Below are positions 39,236 to 47,804 of a stretch of DNA of 64,000 nucleotides, one piece after another. Position 1 is the first letter of the stretch. Every line of letters begins with the position of its first letter. The notes beneath the pieces are model-generated. The model was not told where the DNA came from. It saw nothing but the letters and a program-made list of their open reading frames with translations, and ran no database searches. The stretch comes from Halobellus salinus (GTDB taxonomy: Archaea > Halobacteriota > Halobacteria > Halobacteriales > Haloferacaceae): the NCBI RefSeq assembly GCF_014646875.1, contig NZ_BMOC01000010.1:45852-109851 (forward strand), given 5' to 3'. Both the position numbers and the translations under genes were made by a program.

Positions 39236-40051
39236 CTACCCGGCCCGTGCCGGCGACGCCCGCTGCTCTCGGGTCGGATCCGTCGGCCGGTCAGCCGCCG
39301 AGTCGGCGTCGACCGGGCGGAGCCGAGACGCCGGAAACAGGTACCGGCGTCGGGTAGCGGCGTCGGAACGACCACGGGACGTCCCCGTGGGAAGCGCCTC
39401 GACGTACCGCGCGGCGAACACCGGTTCGTGGCGGCCGTACGCCGCGTTTGTGTCGTAGTCGGCGACGAGGCGTCCTTCGCCGGTCCGTGCGTCGTCGGCA
39501 CGCTGTCCCACGGATTCGACGACCACGAGCAGCGTCCCCGTCTCCCGGTCGGCGACAACGGAGCCGGGGTTGTGGTCGTGCCGGGGACACAGTGCCGGGC
39601 CGCGGGCGTCGACGGTGACGAACGCCGACCCGCCGCAGACCGCACACGCCCGTTCGCGCTCGTCGGGCGCGGGAAGCACCCCCGCATCGATCTCGATCGC
39701 GACCCGGCGGACGTGTTTGCACCGAGCGCCCCGGATGGCGCTGTCGGGGCAGGTGCACGTCGCGCGCTCGGCGTCGACAACGTAGGTACGGTCCTCCCGG
39801 TCGACGAGGTAGCGGCCGTCCCGTAGCGGCCACACCGCCATCGGCTCCGCCCGGGCACGAGACGCCCGGCCGTCGTACCCTTCGGCGGGGAACGTCCGGT
39901 GGTCGTGGCCATCGAGGTCAACCGGGAGTCCCGTTCGGGAGCGGCCTGGGCGGTCGGTCGTGGCAGTGCGATCGGGATCCGAGTCGGGGCGATCGGGGGC
40001 CGCGGTGCCGTCCGGATCGGTCGACGCGGGTGTGTATGCTGGGTGCGTCAT
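39236..40051 (-). CDS. SWIM zinc-finger protein
   Basis: 271 residues from ATG 40049-40051. The SWIM motif is CTCPDSAIRGARCKH (CxCx(n)CxH) within TYVVDAERATCTCPDSAIRGARCKHVRRV. A second cysteine group, CAVCGG…ALCPRHDHN, may bind another zinc. The N-terminal 90 residues and the C-terminus are low-complexity and variable. SWIM domains bind DNA or protein; haloarchaea have several such proteins of unknown function. Confidence 0.85.
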   Translation of the reverse strand: MTHPAYTPASTDPDGTAAPDRPDSDPDRTATTDRPGRSRTGLPVDLDGHDHRTFPAEGYDGRASRARAEPMAVWPLRDGRYLVDREDRTYVVDAERATCTCPDSAIRGARCKHVRRVAIEIDAGVLPAPDERERACAVCGGSAFVTVDARGPALCPRHDHNPGSVVADRETGTLLVVVESVGQRADDARTGEGRLVADYDTNAAYGRHEPVFAARYVEALPTGTSRGRSDAATRRRYLFPASRLRPVDADSAADRPTDPTREQRASPARAG

Positions 40052-40169
40052 CTCCGGGATCCTCCTTGGAGCAAATACGGGCCGGAGACGCCTAAGCCTT
40101 CCTGGTGGACGGATTCTCCGACGAAGCCGCATCCGAAGCCCTTTTGAGACGGCCAAGGGAACGCGGAGT

Positions 40170-40364
40170 ATGGATATCGACGCGGAGATGCGCCGGAAAA
40201 TCGTCGTCTCCATCGTCTCCGTCGGTGCGTTCTTCGCGCTCTTCGTCGGCATCGGCGCCACCTACGGCCCCGACCTCGGCGAGACCGGCGGGCTCGTGCT
40301 CGTCGGCGCGATCGTGCTCTTCATCCTGGTTATGGCTGCGGTCGGCGTTTTTTTGGACGAGTGA
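40170..40364 (+). CDS. Small two-helix membrane protein (DUF7472-like)
   Basis: 64 residues with two hydrophobic spans (IVVSIVSVGAFFALFVGIG and GLVLVGAIVLFILVMAAVG) separated by a short loop, starting MDIDAEMRRK. It resembles haloarchaeal proteins I know as DUF7472. CCTTTTGAG near 40143 is about 27 nt before the ATG. Function unknown. Confidence 0.7.
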   Translation: MDIDAEMRRKIVVSIVSVGAFFALFVGIGATYGPDLGETGGLVLVGAIVLFILVMAAVGVFLDE

Positions 40365-40410
40365 CCGGGCGTCCCGGCCCCGCAGCGGGCCACGGTCGAG
40401 AGCCCGACGC

Positions 40411-41544
40411 CTACCCCTCTCCCGCCGCTTCCCGCCAGTCGCGGACGTCGCCGGCCTCGCGCACCGCGTCGGTGTAGTACGACAGCGGATGTGAGATGGT
40501 CTCACACCGGTCGTCGGGGTCGACACAGTCGCCGTAGGCTTTCATTGTGGCGCACGACGGCGGGGGATACTGGGTGCCGTCGCGTTCCGCGAGGTACTCC
40601 ACCCGGGTTCCGATCCGTTCTGCGGTGTCGCCGTCGGCGTCAAGGAGCCGTCGGACGTCCGCGCCGTCCATTCCGAGCGCGACCAGAAACGAGGTGAGCG
40701 AGAACTCCGCGGTCGTCGGGAGGTCGCCGTCGTCGCGGGCCCGCTGGAGGAGCGTGCGCATACACGGTGGAAACAGGGCGGGAACGACCGCGTCGACCGG
40801 CGTCCGGCCCGCGGCGTCGTGGTCGTTCAGGAGTTCCCGAAGGTCGGCCACCGCGGGCGCGAGCGCCGCCGCGATGGCGTCGCCGCCGTCGCTGCCGCGC
40901 ACCTCGAAGGGCAGCCCCGAGGCCACGCGGCGCTCAACCGCGGCTTCGAGCAGCCGCGAGAGGCCCCCGGCGGTCACCCGGACCTCCCCCGCCGCCACCT
41001 CGCGGTTGACCAGCCGCCACCGCTGCCCCCACCCGGCCTCGGCGAGATCCAGATACGACCCGAGGCCGACCCAGTAGTGGGTTGGTTCCCGGCGACTCGA
41101 GGCGCCGCGTCGCTCCGATCCGGGCGGCTCCGCGCGTTCGGGGCGGACCGCGTCCGCTATGTCGAACTCCCGGAGCACCTCCCCGTGAGACGCCCGGGCA
41201 CGGCCGGCGCGCCCGAGGTCATCGTCCGCCGCGAAGTCGACGTCGAACCGTTCACGAGCGGTCGCCGCTTCCGCGACGGCGTACTTTTCGACGGCCGCGG
41301 GCGTGTCGATCAGCGACACCAGGATCCGCGCAATGGGGTACGAAAGCACCTCGGTGTCCGTGTCCCACCGGCGTGGTGTCTCGCTCGCGACGGTGCCCTC
41401 CATCAGCGCGCGTTCGACCCGTTCGCGGCCGCGCTCGACCGCCGGAGCGCCGTCCCGGACTAAGGCGGCCGGCGAAAGCTCCGCCTCGCGGACGGCCTCG
41501 CGGGCCCCCTCGAAGAACGGATACCGGGCGTAGCGCGGATCCAT
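40411..41544 (-). CDS. priL: DNA primase large subunit PriL
   Basis: 377 residues from ATG 41542-41544 (MDPRYARYPFFEGAREAV). The N-terminal helical domain is followed by the iron-sulfur domain with cysteines in LFPPCMRTLL, PPPSCATMKAYGDC and PDDRCETISHPLSYY, the four ligands expected for the 4Fe-4S cluster. It forms the replication primase with PriS, which is not in this window. The gene stands alone. Confidence 0.95.
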   Translation of the reverse strand: MDPRYARYPFFEGAREAVREAELSPAALVRDGAPAVERGRERVERALMEGTVASETPRRWDTDTEVLSYPIARILVSLIDTPAAVEKYAVAEAATARERFDVDFAADDDLGRAGRARASHGEVLREFDIADAVRPERAEPPGSERRGASSRREPTHYWVGLGSYLDLAEAGWGQRWRLVNREVAAGEVRVTAGGLSRLLEAAVERRVASGLPFEVRGSDGGDAIAAALAPAVADLRELLNDHDAAGRTPVDAVVPALFPPCMRTLLQRARDDGDLPTTAEFSLTSFLVALGMDGADVRRLLDADGDTAERIGTRVEYLAERDGTQYPPPSCATMKAYGDCVDPDDRCETISHPLSYYTDAVREAGDVRDWREAAGEG

Positions 41545-41804
41545 CGGTGCCGATTGTTGCGGGCGCCGGCGAATAAACACGGCGGTCGGAGCGATAGTAC
41601 CGATTAATTAGGCGTGCAATCGGTGAGAACAAGCGAGACGAAATTGAAACCCCTTCCAGTCCCGCCCGAGGGCGGCTTTCCGGCCGGCTATCGCTTACTT
41701 AAACACGACCGGGGGGAGGACACCAAAGAACGCACGTGGCGGCCACACCACTCGGAGCTGTTGTGGTTGTCGACGCCGGCAGTGCCCCACGGTTTCGCCG
41801 ACGC
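41545..41804 (-). repeat. Intergenic region carrying another CGGGACTGGAAGGGG motif copy
   Basis: The motif core occupies 41650-41664 on the minus strand and its GGAAAGCCGCC arm extends to about 41681. A small CCGCCC-TC-GGGCGG hairpin lies inside. CGATTAATTAGG at 41601-41612 could be part of a promoter. No gene is visible. Confidence 0.45.
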
Positions 41805-42470
41805 TCACTCCGCCGTGTCGCTGTCGTCCACCAGCGACGAGATCACGAGTCGCTTGATGCCGCGTCGGAGGAGGCCGCTAGCCGCGGGTTGTGAGATATC
41901 CAGTTCGGTTGCGAGGTCCCCGAGCGTCGCGTCCCGCGGCTCCTCGAAGTACCCCGTCTCGAACGCGACAAGGAGCGCTTCCCGCTGGCTGTCTGTCAGC
42001 CCGGCGTCGGTGTTCCCGAGGCTGTCGTACTCGTTCACGCGCAGGAGGTCGATATCGATGTTGTGCTGCTGTGCGTACTCCCAGAGGTGGACCAGATCCG
42101 TGCGGTCGGGCGCCCAGATGGTCAGGATCCACGCGCGCCCGTCGTTTTTCATGTCGAGGATCACCCCGTTAGCGGCCGAGACAACCGGCGAGAGGAGCTT
42201 CGCTTCGTCGGTGTACTCGAAGCTGTAGATCGCCTCTTCGTCCCGTGTTTCGATGACGCGCTCGAACGCACCGACGGTCCGATCGGTCCGGAGTCCCTGC
42301 TCGAACCGGTCGAAATCAGCCGATTCGATCCGATAGAAGAACTTCCCCGACGTCGGGTCGGTTCCGGCCTCCGACACCGACGAGACGTTGGAGGTCCGGT
42401 CGTGCGCCACTGTCCCGGTGAGTACGATGTCGGGGTGTTCGGCTCGAACAACCGCCTTGATATCAGTCAT
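41805..42470 (-). CDS. Bat-type HTH-10 transcriptional regulator
   Basis: 221 residues from ATG 42468-42470. The N-terminal about 150 residues form an alpha/beta sensor region typical of haloarchaeal bacterio-opsin-activator-like proteins. The C-terminal HTH_10 domain reads LTDSQREALLVAFETGYFEEPRDATLGDLA, ELDISQPAASGLLRRGIKRLV. It lies 199 nt downstream of the DmdA-like gene on the same strand and is probably its local regulator, by inference from position. It is single-domain, without PAS. Confidence 0.88.
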   Translation of the reverse strand: MTDIKAVVRAEHPDIVLTGTVAHDRTSNVSSVSEAGTDPTSGKFFYRIESADFDRFEQGLRTDRTVGAFERVIETRDEEAIYSFEYTDEAKLLSPVVSAANGVILDMKNDGRAWILTIWAPDRTDLVHLWEYAQQHNIDIDLLRVNEYDSLGNTDAGLTDSQREALLVAFETGYFEEPRDATLGDLATELDISQPAASGLLRRGIKRLVISSLVDDSDTAE

Positions 42471-42669
42471 GGTGGTGTGAGGGATCCGGAGTCGTATTCG
42501 ACATCGGACACTCGGGCGCAGGTCGGTCCGACGCGTCGACACGTGGGAGGTGGATTGTATCGATCGCCGCGGCACGGCTTAACTGGGTCGGTCGTGAACC
42601 CACCGCGTGAGTCGCGGGTGCGACTGTGGCCTACGCGGTCGTCACGGTGTCCCGTCGGCGAGCCGGCGG

Positions 42670-44037
42670 TCACTCGTCTCCGCCGTCTCCGGAGTGGATC
42701 TTGGCCTGTTCACGGGCGCTGGGGTTTTCGGACTGTTTGAACGGGACTTCCGCCACCGTCGCGTAGACCGGCTCCCCGGGCGTTTCGGCGTACTCGTCGG
42801 GGAGATGAACCGCGAACTCCAAGTCGATGTCCGCGTTGTAGACCGAGTCGTCGAGCGGCACGTCGGTCGCGGCCTGCAGTTTCGCCGCCGGCACGTATCC
42901 GAGGGCGACGTTGGCCTCGAGGTCCGGGTTCCACCCCGCCGACGTCAGGTAGCCGCACTCCTCGCCGGTCTCGGGGTCGGAGATGATCCAGAAGTCCGAG
43001 GCCCAGTCGATGATCGGCTCGCCCGCCATCTTCAGCCCGACCAGTTTGTGGGTAAACGGGAACTCGCTGTCCTCGATCGCGTTCTTTTGGTGCTCCAGTT
43101 CGGCTTTCCCGACGTACTCCGCGTTCTTGTCGTCGGGGACCTGGTAGCCGAGGTTGACCTGAAACGGCGACATCTCGTGGTCCATGTCCTGGCCCAACGA
43201 GAGGATGCCGGCGGCGATCCGTCGCCGGCCGTTGACCGGCGCCGCGGCACCGCCGTGGTCTGTGACCGTTTCGAGCACCGGGTTCCAGACCGCTTCGGCG
43301 TTCTCCGTCGCCTCACGGACGTATATCTCGAATCCCGCCTCGCCGGAGAACCCGGTTTGGCTCACCAACACCGAGACGCCGCCGATCGTCGCCTCCAGCA
43401 GGCCGTAGTACGGAACATCTTCGACCGCGGCATCAATGAGCGACTCGATCACGTCGGGGGATTTCGGACCCTGGACCTGCATCGGCGAGACGTCGATCTC
43501 GTCGATGTCGACATCGAAGCCGGTTCCGTAGTCGATCCCTTGCAACCACTGCAGCAGGTCGCCGTCGGCGAGGGAGAACCAAAACTCGTCCTCGTCGGGG
43601 CGCAACAGCACGAAGTCGTTGAGGATGCCGCCGTCCTGGTTGCAGCAGATGGCGTATTTGCCGCGCTTCGTGTCAATATCCGTTGCGTCCCGCGTGATGA
43701 CGCGGTTGACGAACGCCTCGGCGTCCGGCCCCTCGACACGGATCTGACGCTCGACTGCGACGTCCCACAGCGCGACGTCGTTGACCAGCAGGTCGTACTC
43801 GGCTTCCGCCCCGCCGTCTTCGGGGTCGATGTACGCCCGAGGGTGGTACATGTGGTTGTACACCGTCGCCTCGTGGCAGCCTTCCTCGACAGAGAGGTGC
43901 CAGAACGGCGACTTCCGGACCCGGGTCGAAATGACGAGATCGATGTCCGCGTCGCCCGTCTGCCGGAGGTTCCGCGGAACGGTACGGTCCGACTGGTCGA
44001 CGCTGGAATGGTTCGGATGGGGGTCGTGTCCGGACAT
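42670..44037 (-). CDS. GcvT/DmdA-family demethylase, DmdA-like
   Basis: 455 residues. The GcvT fold is shown by ECGGxx-type segments: VRVEGPDAEAFVNRVITRD, CNQDGGILNDFVLLRPDEDEFWFSLADGDLLQW, VQGPKSPDVIESL, SQTGFSGEAGFEIYV and RRIAAGILSLGQDMDHEMSPFQVNLG. The last block and the ADGDLL segment resemble dimethylsulfoniopropionate demethylase DmdA more than glycine-cleavage T protein, and no gcvH/gcvP is near. Tetrahydrofolate-dependent removal of a methyl group is expected; the substrate (DMSP, or a methylamine such as dimethylglycine) is not proven. It starts 7 nt after a micro-gene and forms an operon with it. Confidence 0.75.
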   Translation of the reverse strand: MSGHDPHPNHSSVDQSDRTVPRNLRQTGDADIDLVISTRVRKSPFWHLSVEEGCHEATVYNHMYHPRAYIDPEDGGAEAEYDLLVNDVALWDVAVERQIRVEGPDAEAFVNRVITRDATDIDTKRGKYAICCNQDGGILNDFVLLRPDEDEFWFSLADGDLLQWLQGIDYGTGFDVDIDEIDVSPMQVQGPKSPDVIESLIDAAVEDVPYYGLLEATIGGVSVLVSQTGFSGEAGFEIYVREATENAEAVWNPVLETVTDHGGAAAPVNGRRRIAAGILSLGQDMDHEMSPFQVNLGYQVPDDKNAEYVGKAELEHQKNAIEDSEFPFTHKLVGLKMAGEPIIDWASDFWIISDPETGEECGYLTSAGWNPDLEANVALGYVPAAKLQAATDVPLDDSVYNADIDLEFAVHLPDEYAETPGEPVYATVAEVPFKQSENPSAREQAKIHSGDGGDE

Positions 44038-44044
44038 AGGGGGG

Positions 44045-44194
44045 TTAGTTCAGCGGTCCAACCTGGTGGTTGAACAGTGTCGTCCAGGCGCGCTCGACCC
44101 GATCGATGACGAACGACGGCCCCGCCCCGGCGGGGGTGTAGAACTCCGGTTCTGTCGCGCTGTCTTGGCGTTCCGCGTGGGTGTGCTGCGCCAT
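44045..44194 (-). CDS. Micro-protein 1, tandem paralogue, upstream of the DmdA-like gene
   Basis: 49 residues, ATG 44192-44194, starting MAQHTHAERQD and ending LFNHQVGPLN. It ends 7 nt before the DmdA-like start, so the two are co-transcribed. A second copy lies 105 nt upstream (44300-44443); the two proteins share FY.PAGAGPSFVIDRVE, W.TLF.HQVG. Conservation at the protein level, including synonymous third-base differences, shows that the frame is real. I do not recognise the family. No signal peptide or membrane span is seen. Confidence 0.7.
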   Translation of the reverse strand: MAQHTHAERQDSATEPEFYTPAGAGPSFVIDRVERAWTTLFNHQVGPLN

Positions 44195-44235
44195 ACACTA
44201 CAGTCGGAGGCGCCGAACTCGTATCGGTCTGTATC

Positions 44236-44258
44236 TTAAACGATTAACCCACTTATAT
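44236..44258 (-). promoter_or_regulatory. Promoter and TTAA-N4-TTAA operator-like site of micro-gene 1
   Basis: On the minus strand ATATAAG (44252-44258) is a TATA box. TTAATCGTTTAA (44236-44247) just downstream has the form TTAA-N4-TTAA and lies between TATA and the expected start of transcription. The same arrangement precedes micro-gene 2 at 44484-44507. Confidence 0.65.
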
Positions 44259-44299
44259 CAGGGTCGCGGCTCCGGGCGGTCCTGCGACCACTGCAGGCG

Positions 44300-44443
44300 T
44301 CACTCCACCCCGACCTGGTGATCGAAGAGCGTTACCCAGACGCCCTCAACCCGGTCGATGACGAATGACGGGCCCGCTCCGGCGGGGATGTAGAACTTCG
44401 GTTCGGCCACACTGTCTCGCTCCGTATGAGTGCTCTGTGCCAT
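44300..44443 (-). CDS. Micro-protein 2, tandem paralogue
   Basis: 47 residues, ATG 44441-44443, starting MAQSTHTERDS and ending LFDHQVGVE. It is a diverged duplicate of the 49-residue neighbour, sharing PAGAGPSFVIDRVE in full. It has its own promoter with the same TATA and TTAA-N4-TTAA elements, so the whole promoter-gene unit was duplicated. Function is unknown; position suggests a link to the methyl-transfer enzyme. Confidence 0.65.
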   Translation of the reverse strand: MAQSTHTERDSVAEPKFYIPAGAGPSFVIDRVEGVWVTLFDHQVGVE

Positions 44444-44483
44444 ACACCTAAAGAGAGTGGGTGGATCTGTATGGCTCTGTAGC

Positions 44484-44507
44484 TTAATTGTTTAATCCGC
44501 TTATATT
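44484..44507 (-). promoter_or_regulatory. Promoter and TTAA-N4-TTAA operator-like site of micro-gene 2
   Basis: On the minus strand AATATAAG (44500-44507) is a TATA box and TTAAACAATTAA (44484-44495) an inverted TTAA-N4-TTAA site just downstream. Spacing to the ATG (about 60 nt) equals that of the first copy. Confidence 0.65.
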
Positions 44508-44598
44508 GGGGTCGCAAAACGGGGGTCTGGTGTGTCACGAACACGGAAACCGGGACGGTGACCGTCGCCGGGGCGGCCGGCACCGACGGCCCGGCACC

Positions 44599-45225
44599 GT
44601 GTCACCTAAGACGCGGCGCGTCCTGGCTCAGGCCGTGCCGCAGTTCGACTACCCGTGTCCCGACTGCCGGGCCACGAGCAGCCTCCACGACGCCGGTTGT
44701 GAGTTCGAGGGGCGCGCGTGGCCGGAGATCGAGCGGGCCTACACCGACATCGTCGCGGAGCTGACCGCCGGCCCGACCGAGGAGCGGGCGCTCTACGATG
44801 CGGTTGACGGCGAGTGGGGCGCGCTCCACCGCGCGGCGCTGGAACGGTTGCAGCGCGACGAGCGAGTCACCGAGCGTAACGACGTGCTCCGGCTTCGGAC
44901 GTCCGAGGAGTTCCGAGAGCAGGTGTCGGAGCCGACCCGCGACCCGATGCGAACCATCTACCGACAGGGCAGCGTTCCCGGGTGTCACGACAACGCCGTC
45001 TTCGCCATGATCGCGTGGTACGAGATGGTGGGGCTATCGTGGGCCGAGACCCGCGAGAACGTCGTCGAGTGGCTCCACGACAGCGGGGCGTGGACCCGCG
45101 GCGGGTTCGAGGAGTCAACACCGGGAGAGCTCGTCGACACGAAGCGCCACGTCTACGAGTCGGGGTACGGGTGGAAGGAGAAGGCCGACGCCGCAAAGCG
45201 CGTGATCACACGTCACCGTGGGTGA
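44599..45225 (+). CDS. Conserved haloarchaeal protein with N-terminal zinc-binding motif
   Basis: About 208 residues from a GTG start at 44599. The N-terminus FDYPCPDCRATSSLHDAGCEFEG suggests a small zinc site. A helical middle region includes ALYDAVDGEWGALHRAALERLQRD, and the C-terminus has GCHDNAVFAMIAWYEMVGLSW and HVYESGYGWKEKADAAKRVI. I recall similar haloarchaeal proteins as DUF7474 but am unsure of the number. Function unknown. An ATG further upstream gives a low-complexity N-terminus and is less likely. Confidence 0.65.
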   Translation: MSPKTRRVLAQAVPQFDYPCPDCRATSSLHDAGCEFEGRAWPEIERAYTDIVAELTAGPTEERALYDAVDGEWGALHRAALERLQRDERVTERNDVLRLRTSEEFREQVSEPTRDPMRTIYRQGSVPGCHDNAVFAMIAWYEMVGLSWAETRENVVEWLHDSGAWTRGGFEESTPGELVDTKRHVYESGYGWKEKADAAKRVITRHRG

Positions 45226-45273
45226 GCGCCAGGCCGGCGGGAGTGCGGTGGGTCGCGACGGTCTCCCCGCGTA

Positions 45274-46017
45274 TCACTCGCTCTGGATCCGCGGGGCGAG
45301 CATGTACGTCACGTTGCCCTGTCCCTCCGCAACCGCGTAGTGGACCTTCACCGGGAACTCCTCGCCGAGTTCGACCGTGACCTCGGCGTCTTTGGGGATG
45401 GCTTTGTTCATGTCCTTCAGGTAGTCCAGCGAGAACAGCGAGTCGGCGGCGCCGGCGGTGAGCGCGATCAGGTCGTCGGCGTCGAGTTGGAAGTCCACGT
45501 CGTCGGTGTCGCCTTCGGCCTCAATGTGGAACGCCTCGGCGTCGGCGTTGACTCGGAGCCGGACGTGATCCGAAACCATGTCGCCGGCTTTGATCCCGCG
45601 GTCGAGTTGGGCGCCCTCGAGGACGATCTCGCTCGCCAGATCCAGGTCGGGAATGTCGGGCTCCTGTCGGATAGAGTCGGGATCGATCAGCGCGAGCGTC
45701 GAGGAGAGGCCATCCATCCGGATGTTGAGTTTCCGAGTCTCCTCGTCCAGTTCGAGCTCGACGAGTTGGTCGCCGCTGGCCATCCCGACGAAGTCCTCGA
45801 GTTTCGCGAGGTTGACGCCGATTACGCCCCCGTCAGCCTCGTAAGACTCGAACGCGGCGGCGTCGAGCGTGAGGTCTACCATCCCGACGTTCGCGGGGTC
45901 GACGGCGCGGATCGAGAGATCGTCCTCGTTGAGCCGGATCTTGCACTCGTCAACCAGCACGCTCACCGAGTCGAGTGCGTCCTGCAGCGTCGACGCACCC
46001 ACGATGGCCTTGAACAT
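45274..46017 (-). CDS. pcn: DNA sliding clamp PCNA
   Basis: 247 residues, the usual length. It is a trimeric ring that tethers polymerases and other factors to [40 protein letters not shown] and the C-terminal [14 protein letters not shown] are PCNA signatures. The interdomain connector follows the [18 protein letters not shown] segment. TTTTTAAG (minus strand, about 46040-46047) is the TATA box, about 27 nt before the ATG. Confidence 0.97.
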   Translation of the reverse strand: MFKAIVGASTLQDALDSVSVLVDECKIRLNEDDLSIRAVDPANVGMVDLTLDAAAFESYEADGGVIGVNLAKLEDFVGMASGDQLVELELDEETRKLNIRMDGLSSTLALIDPDSIRQEPDIPDLDLASEIVLEGAQLDRGIKAGDMVSDHVRLRVNADAEAFHIEAEGDTDDVDFQLDADDLIALTAGAADSLFSLDYLKDMNKAIPKDAEVTVELGEEFPVKVHYAVAEGQGNVTYMLAPRIQSE

Positions 46018-46285
46018 ATGGAGTCTGGTACGCCATCGGGCTTAAAAATACTCCTGATATCCACGTCGCGCACGCGCGCAGCCGACCCGGCGCTGGTCAG
46101 CGCAGTTTGGAGGTTTTGGGCGCCGTCAACCCAAAATACGCCAGATCCGACCGTGCGTTTCCGGCGGCGTTCCCGGAGACCGGCCTCGGTTAATGCGGTC
46201 GTCGAAAACAACCCACCGCGCCGACGGACCCACGGCGTAGCAGTTCTTGCCGACAGAACGGTTGGGTCGCAGCGTCGCCGCGGCC

Positions 46286-47668
46286 TCAGTTGTCCGGCGG
46301 CGATAGCGCCGTGTCGATCACAGAGGTGTACGACGACTCGCCGATGTTGAACGCGAGCTGGTGGTAGACGTCGCCGTCGAACGTCTCGGCGAACCGACCG
46401 GCGAGCTGTTGGCCGTAGTCGTTGTTGACGTGCAGCACCGACACGCTGTCGACACCGAGCCGCTCGGACATCACCGCCGCCATCACGCGCCCCTGGAGGA
46501 GGTCGGAGGGCGCCGTCCGAAAGATGTAGTCGTTGTCCTCGAGATCCGTTACCGACAGCGCCGTCGAGGACGGCGAACAGCCGACGATCTCGTTCGGGAT
46601 GAACGCCTGTTGTGACACCGGGACGTTCACGCCCGACGAGGCGGACCCGCAGACGCTCGGGACGCCCGCGCTCACCAGCGACTCGGCGGCGGCGGTCCCG
46701 GCGCTCGGCGACGTCTGGGTGTCTTCGAGTTGGGCGTTCACCGAGAGCCCGGCGGGGTTGGCGTCGTTGACCTGCGTGACCGGTAGCTGTGCGGCCTGGA
46801 TCATCGGACCGCCGACCGACGCAAGGTCGCCCGTTTCGGGCAGGAGGATCCCCACCGACATCTCGCGGTCGGTTCCGCCCGGTATGCTGTCGGCCGAGGG
46901 GCCGGACCCGTCAGGGCTCCCGCCCTCGAAGTTCTCGGTCGCGACGTTGTCTGTGGCTTCGTCGTCTGCGTTGAACTCCCAGATGGAGTACGCCGCGGAG
47001 GCGGGGTCGCCGGCCTCGTTGAAGTTCGTTGCCGACGACGCCCCCTGGTAGTTGACGTCCTCGCCGTTCGCGGCGGCCTCGACCCCCTCGACAAGGTTGC
47101 CGGGGGTGACCTCCATTCCGCCGGGGTTGGCGACGTTCCGCATCTGGTCGCGGATCGCCGTCCCGCTGTTCTCGCCGGCGGCCGCGTTCGCGAGCAGTTG
47201 GATCGCCACCGAGTCGTACGACTGGGAGGTGAAAATACCGGGGGAGGTGTCGTACGCGTCCTGGAACAGGTCGTTGAACGCCTCCTGGCTCGGCCCGCCC
47301 GCGGCGGGCGCTGTCCCGGTCACGTTCGGCATATCGTTTCCGACCTGGCCTGGCATCGCCGGATCGCGGAGGCCGTCTGACACCAGGATCTCCTCGCTGC
47401 CGTCCGAACTGCTGTAGTAGTCACGGAACAGTTGGATCCCGCTTTCGGGATACCCGATGACGACGAGGCCGCCGGGGCCCTCGGCGCTACCACCGCTCCC
47501 AGAGTCGGTTTCGGTCATCTCGCTACCGTCCTCGCCGGAGTCGTCCTCGCCGGAGCCGTCGCCACCATCGTCTGGACTCCCGATACAGCCGGCCAGTCCT
47601 GATGCACCGATCGCGCCCGCGACGCCGACGCGCTTGACGAAATCACGCCGATCGATATCACGTGCCAT
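46286..47668 (-). CDS. Branched-chain-amino-acid-type ABC substrate-binding lipoprotein with swapped halves (circular permutation)
   Basis: 460 residues. RRDFVKRVGVAGAIGASGLAGC (Tat signal, lipobox Cys 28) and an acidic Gly/Ser linker (29-63) are normal for haloarchaeal lipoproteins. Then the order is unusual. Residues 64-265 (GLVVIGYPESGIQLFRDYYS, SDGLRDPAMPG, GTAPAAGGPS, FTSQSYDSVAIQLLA) correspond to the C-terminal half of type I periplasmic binding proteins. Residues 266-460 (MSVGILLPETGDLASVGGP, VPSVCGSASSGVNVPVSQ, DYIFRTAPSDLLQGRVMA, HVNNDYGQQLA, ESSYTSVIDTALSPPDN) correspond to the N-terminal half, and the protein stops where the C-terminal half should follow. The frame is intact. No permease or ATPase genes are near. 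A TTATAAA box lies about 27 nt upstream. Confidence 0.85.
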   Translation of the reverse strand: MARDIDRRDFVKRVGVAGAIGASGLAGCIGSPDDGGDGSGEDDSGEDGSEMTETDSGSGGSAEGPGGLVVIGYPESGIQLFRDYYSSSDGSEEILVSDGLRDPAMPGQVGNDMPNVTGTAPAAGGPSQEAFNDLFQDAYDTSPGIFTSQSYDSVAIQLLANAAAGENSGTAIRDQMRNVANPGGMEVTPGNLVEGVEAAANGEDVNYQGASSATNFNEAGDPASAAYSIWEFNADDEATDNVATENFEGGSPDGSGPSADSIPGGTDREMSVGILLPETGDLASVGGPMIQAAQLPVTQVNDANPAGLSVNAQLEDTQTSPSAGTAAAESLVSAGVPSVCGSASSGVNVPVSQQAFIPNEIVGCSPSSTALSVTDLEDNDYIFRTAPSDLLQGRVMAAVMSERLGVDSVSVLHVNNDYGQQLAGRFAETFDGDVYHQLAFNIGESSYTSVIDTALSPPDN

Positions 47669-47752
47669 ATACACGGGGTCGGGTTTTCCCGTTATAAATG
47701 TATCCGTTTCGACACTGGGCACTCGCCGGGTTCGGTGGTCGGCAACTGTCGT

Positions 47753-47804
47753 TTTACAGGCTGTCGAGGCGAATGCCACGGGGCTTGACCCCGAGGCGGT
47801 TCAC
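47753..47804 (+). mobile_element. Isolated insertion-element end (IS200/IS605-type relic)
   Basis: These 52 nt, TTTACAGGCTGT…GGCGAATGCCACGGGG…GAGGCGGTTCAC, match the end sequence at 1673-1725 on the other strand with few changes, including the GGGGCTTGACCCC hairpin. No tnpB sequence adjoins it, so it is a residual end. It sits about 85 nt upstream of the permuted binding-protein gene. Confidence 0.6.

Noticed and set aside
42670..44037. Glycine-cleavage T protein GcvT
   Set aside because: No gcvH or gcvP nearby, longer than GcvT, and several segments look closer to DmdA; the substrate is left open.
46018..46285. Possible small gene on the minus strand between PCNA and the binding protein
   Set aside because: The frame (MFSTTALTEAGLRERRRKR…) overlaps the pcn promoter, lacks conserved sequence and has no promoter of its own.
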